NCBI GenBank assembly: GCA_024233305.1
Contig: JACKPV010000051.1
Span: forward strand, 1 to 13,021
Length of the DNA stretch: 13,021 bases
From: Verrucomicrobiales bacterium
Lineage (GTDB): Bacteria; Verrucomicrobiota; Verrucomicrobiia; Limisphaerales; J093
Reading direction: 5' to 3'
Part shown: piece after piece, positions 1 to 5,862 of the stretch
Layout of the letters: every line of letters begins with the position of its first letter
Position numbering within the stretch: position 1 is the stretch's first letter
Made by a program: the position numbers and the translations under genes
Notes under the pieces: generated by a model
What the model saw: only the letters and a program-made list of their open reading frames with translations
The model's database searches: none
What the model was told of the DNA's origin: nothing

Positions 1-27
1 CGGCCCCCTCTACTGAATGGTTACGGC

Positions 28-2433
28 TTAGTCGGCGTCCAGCGAGAGCAGGGTCACGCTGCAGGGAGCGAGTTCGAGCTGTCGGCCAAGGGCACGCACC
101 GGCGTTTCCGCGATCACGACGCGCGGGGGTTGTTCGGGATCGTTGCAGGCCTGCGGATCGGTTCCGGCAATTTCCCAGCGGGTGCCGGTTCCCCGCAGTT
201 TCGCGCCGGTCAGATTCAGCGGCACGGCCACCGGTTTCAGGCTCGCGTTCACGACACCGATGGTGAGCCTGCGGCGATCCTGGCTCCACGCCGCCTGCGC
301 ATCGATCAACCCCGTGGCTTCGGTGGTGGCCGGCAGGGTGCCGAAATGGCGCCGGTAGAGTTTCAGGACCAGCCCGGTGGTCTCGAACGCGGCGTTGCGC
401 CGGCTCGTCTTGATGCAGCCGATGACGTTCACGGTCTGGGCGTAGAAGGCCGAAGCGACGATGTCGCTCTGGCGGGCGTATTCGTGCAGCCCGGCGGCGA
501 TGCCCAGGGCGTCCTTGAGGAAGTAGCGGGTGCCCAGTTCGCCGAACTCATGCGGCCCGTACCAGTAGTTCCACTCGGTCATCGCAATGCGAATGTCCTT
601 CCCCGCGAGATTCGGAAGCTCGCGCCGCGCCTCGCGATGGAACTCCGCCTTGCGCCGGATGTTGTCCGGAATCTGGCGGATATGCGCCATCAAGCCCGAA
701 CGCTCCTGGCTGTAGAAATGTTCGGCGATGGAATCCATGTGATCGGCGCAGTCCTTCAACAAACCGAGACTCCAGGGACCGGCGTTGCCCGACGAAATGC
801 AGATGATGTCCGGATCCACCTCGCGCATCTTGTCCACCACCCAGTTTTGCTTGAGCACGTAATGGTTGAGAGCCATGTAACCAAGCTGCCACGTGCCCCA
901 CATCTCGTTGCCGATGCCCCAGTACTTCACGCCAAAGGGCTCGGGAGAACCGTTCGCGGCCCGTTGACGGCCCTGGAGCGTGTCGGGCGCCCCGTTGGCG
1001 TATTCGAGTTCGGCAGCGGCGGAATAGGCGTCCCCGAAGCCGGTGTTGACCGTGATCCAGGGTTCGGCGCCCACCAACCGGCAGAACCGGATGAACTCGT
1101 GCATGCCAAAGTCGTTGTGCTCGACGCCGGTCCAGGCAGGGTTCGTGCGCGGCGGACGCCGGTCGCGGTCCCCGACACCATCCCGCCAGTCATAGCCGCT
1201 GACAAAATTGCCGCCGGGCCAGCGATAGATGGGCGCCTGGAGTTCCTTCAGCAGCGCGAGGGTGTCGGCGCGCAAGCCCTCGATGTTGTCCGCCGGCATG
1301 AGCGAGGCCGTCCCGATGAAGGCGGCGCCGCGATTGACGGTGAGTTCGACCCAGGCCCGGTCGGTGGTCTTCACCCCGGTAAACTCGAACGGAACCCGGC
1401 GATAATCGCCGGCGAGCAGTTCGACCGGCATGGATTCGCGGGCCCCCTGCTCATCGCCCCAGGTCAACGTAATCGCGGCGCCGCCCGTCCCCTCGGGTCG
1501 AAGCCAGACGTAGCCGGTGTACCCCTTGCCGGCGGTAACCCCGAGATCGAGCTGGCGCAACCCGGCGCCCGCCCCGACACGCGGGGAATGTTGCCCAACG
1601 AACGGCCTTTCCGTGCTCATCGTGACGACCGCGGCGTCCCCGACGATCTGCCAGGGCGAGGCGCCCACGACCGGAAAATCCGAGTTGCGCAGTGAGCGAT
1701 ACGGGGCGTAGTCGGCGGTGATCGGGTGGTAGAACTTCCGGTCTTCCAGCATCTCCGCCCAGATGCCGCCGTAGATGCAGCGCCCGAGATGTTCGATGAA
1801 CTGGCTGTAGATCTCGACCGGCATCGGCTCGCCCACTTCACCCGCGTTGACAGTAATCGAGGGCGCGGGAGCGGGCAGGTCGCGGACCTTCACCAATTCG
1901 AGGTCGTCAAACCACGCCTTGCCCGTCGCCTGCCCCCAGCCGCCGAACAGACAGTTGATCTGGAGCGAATCGACATCGTCCACGTCGAACTCGACGCTCA
2001 CCTGCTTCCAATCGCTGGAGCCCGTCACCGCTTCAGTCGCGACCCCTTGCAGGTTGTGGAGATTCAACAAAGCCCCCCGTCCGGTGCCGGCCGCCACCGC
2101 TTCCGTCTTGATCCAGCCGGAAAGGCGGTAACGACTGAAGGGCTCGACCGACGCGTTGGCGCTCCAACTGATGTCGGCGCCGTCGGCCGAGGCGAGCTGG
2201 ACGCTGTGGTCCCCAGTGCGGCCGATGGCCGCATACGTGCTCGTGCCGGCGCCGCCCCAGGTCTGGGAGCGCCAGCCTCGGGGGCGATCTCCCTGCGCTG
2301 ACTCGAAGGAGCCATTGCGCAGGGCGTTCTCGGCCGCGGCCAGCGTGGCCGTGGTGATGCTTCCAACCGCGAGGGCGGCCAACAGGAGGCCGTGCCACGG
2401 GCTGGCTTGGTTCTGGATTCGTCGGGTTCTCAT
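28..2433 (-). CDS. Exported GH51 alpha-L-arabinofuranosidase with N-terminal carbohydrate-binding-like module
   Basis: Retaining exo-glycosidase expected to release terminal alpha-L-arabinofuranose from arabinan, arabinoxylan or glycoprotein side chains. Numbered from the ATG at 2433 (801 aa). Residues 1-34 form a signal peptide: MRTRR n-region, hydrophobic LLLAALAVG core, cut near LAAA-EN. Residues 35-181 look like a CBM4/9-type beta-sandwich that opens with NGSFE and ends with AWFDDLELVKV. The GH51 domain begins near 192 (EIYSQFIEHLGRCIYGGIWAEML). A second beta-sandwich-like insert occupies about 256-381, as in plant-type GH51 enzymes. RWPGGN is at 404-409. GIGNEMWG carries the predicted acid/base E510, and AMTEWNYWYG the predicted nucleophile E620. 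A C-terminal beta domain ends at 801. The open frame extends upstream to 2520, which would overlap the GH127 gene. Starts at 2451 or 2433 fit the signal peptide better; I chose 2433. It lies 59 bp after the GH127 stop, so co-transcription is likely. Family call is firm; linkage preference is not visible. Confidence 0.93.
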   Translation of the reverse strand: MRTRRIQNQASPWHGLLLAALAVGSITTATLAAAENALRNGSFESAQGDRPRGWRSQTWGGAGTSTYAAIGRTGDHSVQLASADGADISWSANASVEPFSRYRLSGWIKTEAVAAGTGRGALLNLHNLQGVATEAVTGSSDWKQVSVEFDVDDVDSLQINCLFGGWGQATGKAWFDDLELVKVRDLPAPAPSITVNAGEVGEPMPVEIYSQFIEHLGRCIYGGIWAEMLEDRKFYHPITADYAPYRSLRNSDFPVVGASPWQIVGDAAVVTMSTERPFVGQHSPRVGAGAGLRQLDLGVTAGKGYTGYVWLRPEGTGGAAITLTWGDEQGARESMPVELLAGDYRRVPFEFTGVKTTDRAWVELTVNRGAAFIGTASLMPADNIEGLRADTLALLKELQAPIYRWPGGNFVSGYDWRDGVGDRDRRPPRTNPAWTGVEHNDFGMHEFIRFCRLVGAEPWITVNTGFGDAYSAAAELEYANGAPDTLQGRQRAANGSPEPFGVKYWGIGNEMWGTWQLGYMALNHYVLKQNWVVDKMREVDPDIICISSGNAGPWSLGLLKDCADHMDSIAEHFYSQERSGLMAHIRQIPDNIRRKAEFHREARRELPNLAGKDIRIAMTEWNYWYGPHEFGELGTRYFLKDALGIAAGLHEYARQSDIVASAFYAQTVNVIGCIKTSRRNAAFETTGLVLKLYRRHFGTLPATTEATGLIDAQAAWSQDRRRLTIGVVNASLKPVAVPLNLTGAKLRGTGTRWEIAGTDPQACNDPEQPPRVVIAETPVRALGRQLELAPCSVTLLSLDAD

Positions 2434-2476
2434 CTGGAAATCGTCAATCATCGGCAAGGTTTGAATCAGGCCAAGA

Positions 2477-2483
2477 CTCCTCC
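2477..2483 (-). promoter_or_regulatory. Shine-Dalgarno-like GGAGGAG between the GH127 and GH51 genes
   Basis: GGAGGAG on the minus strand lies in the gap between the GH127 stop (2493) and the GH51 start. It is about 25 nt from the ATG at 2451 and over 40 nt from the ATG at 2433, too far for standard use. It is 7 nt from an in-frame CTG at 2469-2467. Either initiation occurs at that unusual CTG, which would add 12 residues before the signal peptide, or the match is accidental. It is the only purine-rich SD-like match I noted near a start in this window. Confidence 0.25.
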
Positions 2484-2492
2484 GGTGGATGG

Positions 2493-4877
2493 TCAGGGTT
2501 CTTCGCGCACCATGCGGCAACCGAACAGGCCGCCCGCCCAGGCTTCCGGATGCGCCTGAAATCGGACGACCACCCGGTCGCGATCATGCGTCAATTCAGG
2601 GTCGATGGAGTAGCGGACATCGAAGAACCGGTCGGGCTCGTTGCGCAGCAGCTTTTGGGTCGCGATGCGTTGGCCGTCGACCAGGATATCGAACTCGCGA
2701 GCACCCGTTTCGCCGCCCCAGTAGGTGCAAAGCAGGGCGTTCGGACGCTGCGGATCGACCGCGAGGGTGAACTCAAACCAGCCGCCGTCCGTGGCATGGC
2801 GCCATTTCCGTCCGAAGGCTTCGCCGGCCGCGGTCCGTTCGCCGCGCACTTCGTGATCGCGCTCGGGTTGCATTTCGCCGATGCGCAGCCGATCGACCGT
2901 GAGCGCCTCCAGACGCGCCTGTCGCTCCCGTTCCGCCCGAAGTTCGGCTTCGCGCGCGGCCCAATCCGCCGGGGTGAACCGGTCGAGGAACACCGTGTAG
3001 CGCCGGTCATGCAGGCTGTGGAACGGCGCCAACCGCACATCGCGGGGGTGCCCGACCCCTTCGGTCCGGAAGACCTGGCGTTCGAGCGACAGCGCCCGGA
3101 CCCACCCGGTCACCGGGCGATTCCCGGCCACGATGACCGGGACGTAGTCCGCGGCGGCCGCCGCGGGATCCTCCACCGGGCCGAGGTCCGCGGCCAGCAG
3201 GGTGGGACCGTAGAACACCCCCACACGATTCGGATTGTCGGGCATGGACTCGGTGCGCAGGGACATCGGGAAACGGTACTCGACGCGGTCGCCCGAATGC
3301 CATTCGCGCCGGAGGACAACGTAGCCCGCCGCCTCCTCGTCCGGGCTCACGGGATTGCCGTTCACGGCAACGAACACGCCCTCCTCCGCCCAGGACGGAC
3401 GCCGCAGGCGCAGCGCGAACTCCTGCGGCCGCCCGCTCGTGATCCGCAGGGTGGTCGCATCCCCGAATGGCCAGCGGGTTTCCTGCCGGATCCGGAGTTC
3501 GCGATCCCGCCAGTGCAATTCGGAGGCGATAAAGAGGTTCACCCACAGGCTGTCTTCGTCACGAAAGTAAATGCCGTCGCCGTAGCGAACGTGGTTTTCC
3601 ATCCCCGTGCCCATGCAACAGGTGAAGCCGTCGTACTTCATCTGGTAGTGCTTCGTGCCGCCGGGCTTGAGCGTGAGGTTGTAAATCACACGGCCGTCCG
3701 GATGCTGGGAGGCGCGGATGTGGTTCAACAGGGCACGCTCGTAGAAATCGGCAACGTCGGCGTCTGGACGCCAGCCAAACACATGCCGGGTCAGGCGCAG
3801 CATGTTGTAGACATTGCAGGTCTCCGTGGTGTCGTCGGTGAGCCGGTCGTTCAACCGGTCGGGCTCGCCGAAGTGTTCGTGATCGCAGTGGCCCCCGGTG
3901 ATGTAGGTGTGATGATGGACCACGCGATCCCAGAAGAAATCCGCCGCCGCACGGTCCCTCGGATCCCCGGCAAGTTCGTAGCGGGTGGCCAGACCGGTCA
4001 GCTTCGGAATCTGGGTGTTGGCATGCTTCCCCGGCAGGATGTCCTGCCCGTCGGCCAACGGTTCGAGAATGGCGCGGTGATGGAACCGCCGCGACAACCC
4101 GAGGTAGCGCGCATCCCCGGTGTCGGCGTAAAGGTCGGCGAAGGTCTCGTTGAGGCCGCCGTGTTCGGCCACCATGATGCGCTGCATCTGCTCGTCGGTG
4201 AGGTTGCCATGGATGCGCTCGAACCAGTCGGCCAAGCCGCGGGCCACGGCGAGCGCCTGCCCGTTGCCCGCCAGGCGCCAGGCATCGCGCAGGCCGGCAA
4301 ACAGCTTGTGCATCGTGTAGTTCGGCACCCAGCACCCGTTCAAATCGAAGCCGGCGGAACGGATGTTCCCCGCCGCAACCTCGGCGTAAACCCGGCGGCC
4401 GTCCGGAATGGCCGCCACATACCCGTCGCCGCCCGCCTGCTGGCAGGCCGCAAGTTCGGCGACGATGTAGTTCACGCGCCGCAGAAACTCGTCCTGCCCG
4501 GTGGCCGCATAGGCCAGGGCGCAGGCGCTCAGGTAATGCCCGCCCGAATGCCCCGAGATGCCCTGCCGCTCCCAGCCGGGGTATTGCTCGGCTTTCGGCG
4601 GAAGCCCCGCTTCGCGACGGAAGTTGGCCAGAAATCGATCCGGTTCGAGGCTCAACAGATAGGCCACCCCGGCGTCCTGACCGTCCTTGAACATCCCGTC
4701 CAGCAGGCGGACATCGTGCGGACTGAAGGGAAGGGCGCGCGGGGGCGATACCGGGTCGACCCGCACACCAGCGGGGTTCGCCGTCAACGTGTCCGCGCGC
4801 AGTCCGGCCGGCCGGCCGGCCGCGGCGAGAGTCAGGACCAGGATCCACCGGGAAGGGAAAACAGGAAGCCGTCGCAT
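2493..4877 (-). CDS. Exported GH127 (DUF1680) beta-L-arabinofuranosidase
   Basis: Predicted to release beta-L-arabinofuranose, as the Bifidobacterium enzyme HypBA1 does from hydroxyproline-linked arabino-oligosaccharides. Numbered from the ATG at 4877 (794 aa). MRRLPVFPSRW plus a short LVLTLAAAG core give a signal peptide ending near 28. The alpha/alpha-barrel runs from about 45 to 450, with typical segments GHSGGHYLSACALAYAATG, YTMHKLFAGLRDAW and GGLNETFADLY. The Zn site of the cysteine-nucleophile mechanism is intact: E352 and C354 in TTETCNVYNML, and C420-C421 in FTCCMGTGMENH. The first cysteine of the CC pair corresponds to the HypBA1 nucleophile. E338 in HFGEP is the candidate acid/base. 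Beta domains follow, including HDRRYTVFLDRF near 623 (DUF4986-like) and a final beta-sandwich at about 661-794 (DUF6805-like). The frame stays open upstream to 4937, but the Pro-rich extension before MRRLP is unconvincing. No Shine-Dalgarno is seen. It precedes the GH51 gene in the same direction with 59 bp between. Confidence 0.93.
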   Translation of the reverse strand: MRRLPVFPSRWILVLTLAAAGRPAGLRADTLTANPAGVRVDPVSPPRALPFSPHDVRLLDGMFKDGQDAGVAYLLSLEPDRFLANFRREAGLPPKAEQYPGWERQGISGHSGGHYLSACALAYAATGQDEFLRRVNYIVAELAACQQAGGDGYVAAIPDGRRVYAEVAAGNIRSAGFDLNGCWVPNYTMHKLFAGLRDAWRLAGNGQALAVARGLADWFERIHGNLTDEQMQRIMVAEHGGLNETFADLYADTGDARYLGLSRRFHHRAILEPLADGQDILPGKHANTQIPKLTGLATRYELAGDPRDRAAADFFWDRVVHHHTYITGGHCDHEHFGEPDRLNDRLTDDTTETCNVYNMLRLTRHVFGWRPDADVADFYERALLNHIRASQHPDGRVIYNLTLKPGGTKHYQMKYDGFTCCMGTGMENHVRYGDGIYFRDEDSLWVNLFIASELHWRDRELRIRQETRWPFGDATTLRITSGRPQEFALRLRRPSWAEEGVFVAVNGNPVSPDEEAAGYVVLRREWHSGDRVEYRFPMSLRTESMPDNPNRVGVFYGPTLLAADLGPVEDPAAAAADYVPVIVAGNRPVTGWVRALSLERQVFRTEGVGHPRDVRLAPFHSLHDRRYTVFLDRFTPADWAAREAELRAERERQARLEALTVDRLRIGEMQPERDHEVRGERTAAGEAFGRKWRHATDGGWFEFTLAVDPQRPNALLCTYWGGETGAREFDILVDGQRIATQKLLRNEPDRFFDVRYSIDPELTHDRDRVVVRFQAHPEAWAGGLFGCRMVREEP
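4804..4821. repeat. CCGG tetranucleotide microsatellite inside the GH127 signal-peptide coding region
   Basis: Four and a half perfect CCGG units lie in the codons for the end of the signal peptide (AAGRPAGL). Gain or loss of one unit would shift the reading frame and abolish the enzyme. The tract is short and may only reflect local GC-rich composition. The 8-mer GGCCGGCC also occurs at 4973-4980, 5798-5805 and 9042-9049. Confidence 0.6.
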
Positions 4878-4977
4878 AAGATCAGGAGAACGGGGACAGG
4901 TCGGGGATGGAAGCGGAGGCGGTGGACGGACGGGCAACCACGGCCTCGCACTCGTGACACGGCAGCCGGTCCGGCCG

Positions 4978-5000
4978 GCCGCCGCCCGATTGCCGGCGGC
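4978..5000. terminator. Hairpin downstream of the pseudopilin gene
   Basis: GCCGCCG (4978-4984) and CGGCGGC (4994-5000) form a perfect 7-bp stem around a 9-nt loop. It starts 23 nt beyond the pseudopilin stop codon on the minus strand and lies about 100 bp upstream of the GH127 start. No T-run follows in the direction of transcription. It could be a weak terminator, a processing or stabilising hairpin, or chance in GC-rich DNA. Confidence 0.25.
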
Positions 5001-5022
5001 GGATATCCCGAGGAGATCGCCC

Positions 5023-5778
5023 CTACCACCAGAACGCAGGAGTGCCGGTGGTCCGCACCACCATCCGGTTGAAAGCGCGCCATTCGGTGTGCCCGTCCAG
5101 CATCAGCAGGTTGCCCCCCGCCGGGATGTTCCCGCTGCCAAGGTGCGGTGCCTGATGCCCGCGCCAACCACCGTCGACCCCCTTGTACTGGTTCCTGGTG
5201 CGATCCACCATGTTGTCGCCGTTGGACAGCGTCGCGTCCGCGGCGACCACCCGCTCGGTCGGCCCCGGGTGGTACGTGCTGCGGTCGGCCATGACCCACG
5301 GCGCGGGGTTCATCGATTCGGTGATGTTGGTGGCGGCCACGCGACCCGAACCCTTGAAGGCCACGGCGTAGCCGATGACGCGGTAGCCTCCGACCTCGCC
5401 GGCGATTTCATTGGTGACCCCGGTGGTGAAGCTCCAGAGTTCGTCGTTGTTCTGCTTGGAAAAGCCCGGGCAATAAAGGATGCCGCGGGTGCCGCCGTTG
5501 ACCACGAAGGCGTCGGCGGCCTTGGCGGGCAAATCCCACGGCCAGATGGCGCCGGTGCAATCGGGGAACTTCCCGTCGTTGTCATGCGCATACATGCTGA
5601 TGGCGATGCCCAACTGCCGCATGTTGCTGTTACACTTCACCTGGATCGCCTTCATCTTCGCCTTGCTCAGGGCCGGCAGCAGCATGCCGGCGAGAATCGC
5701 GATGATCGCGATGACGACGAGCAACTCGATCAGGGTGAAGGCCCGGCGAGAGGCGCGGAATGTCGAGAGGTGGGTCAT
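5023..5778 (-). CDS. Prepilin-like (type II secretion pseudopilin-type) protein with C-terminal H-X(n)-DG region
   Basis: 251 aa. A 13-residue leader ending SRRA is followed by FTLIELLVVIAIIAILAG, a classic type IV prepilin/pseudopilin N-terminus. Prepilin peptidase should cut before F14, and E18 is the conserved Glu+5. The hydrophobic helix continues to LLPALSKAKMKAIQ, then comes the MRQLGIAISMYAHDNDGKFP segment typical of this family. The globular part contains Cys residues at CPGF and ends with a His ~15 residues before DG (HLGSGN...MLDGHTEW) and a terminal RTTGTPAFWW. Members with this architecture are highly multiplied in Planctomycetes, Lentisphaerae and Verrucomicrobiota, often beside glycosidase or sulfatase genes; their function is not established. 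The ATG at 5778 is the only start giving a standard leader. No Shine-Dalgarno is present (ACTCCCCGACCCAA precedes the ATG), and a strong hairpin ends 14 nt upstream. It lies between the LamG gene and the GH127 gene on the same strand. Confidence 0.92.
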   Translation of the reverse strand: MTHLSTFRASRRAFTLIELLVVIAIIAILAGMLLPALSKAKMKAIQVKCNSNMRQLGIAISMYAHDNDGKFPDCTGAIWPWDLPAKAADAFVVNGGTRGILYCPGFSKQNNDELWSFTTGVTNEIAGEVGGYRVIGYAVAFKGSGRVAATNITESMNPAPWVMADRSTYHPGPTERVVAADATLSNGDNMVDRTRNQYKGVDGGWRGHQAPHLGSGNIPAGGNLLMLDGHTEWRAFNRMVVRTTGTPAFWW

Positions 5779-5792
5779 TTGGGTCGGGGAGT

Positions 5793-5833
5793 GCGCCGGC
5801 CGGCCCCACCGTCCCGACGGGGCCGACCGGCGC
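5793..5833 (-). terminator. Strong GC-rich hairpin between the LamG gene and the pseudopilin gene
   Basis: GCGCCGGCCGGCCCC (5793-5807) pairs with GGGGCCGACCGGCGC (5819-5833) around an 11-nt loop. The only DNA mismatch is C5800/A5826. In a minus-strand transcript this becomes a G-U wobble, giving an unbroken 15-bp stem; in a plus-strand transcript it stays a C-A mismatch. That favours function in minus-strand RNA. It begins 30 nt past the LamG stop and ends 14 nt before the pseudopilin ATG. No T-run follows, so it is not a textbook intrinsic terminator. It could instead attenuate, stabilise, or limit ribosome access to the pseudopilin start. Confidence 0.5.
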
Positions 5834-5862
5834 GTTGATTCAACGGCCGATGGTCATCAGCA

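Noticed and set aside
130..1695. Plus-strand open frame of 521 codons opposite the GH51 gene
   Set aside because: Antisense to conserved GH51 motifs, no recognisable domain or signal, and low-complexity composition.
2550..5072. Very long plus-strand open frame (840 codons) opposite the GH127 gene
   Set aside because: It mirrors a conserved, catalytically intact minus-strand gene. Its protein is rich in Arg, Gly, Pro and Val with no domain, as expected for an antisense frame in GC-rich DNA.
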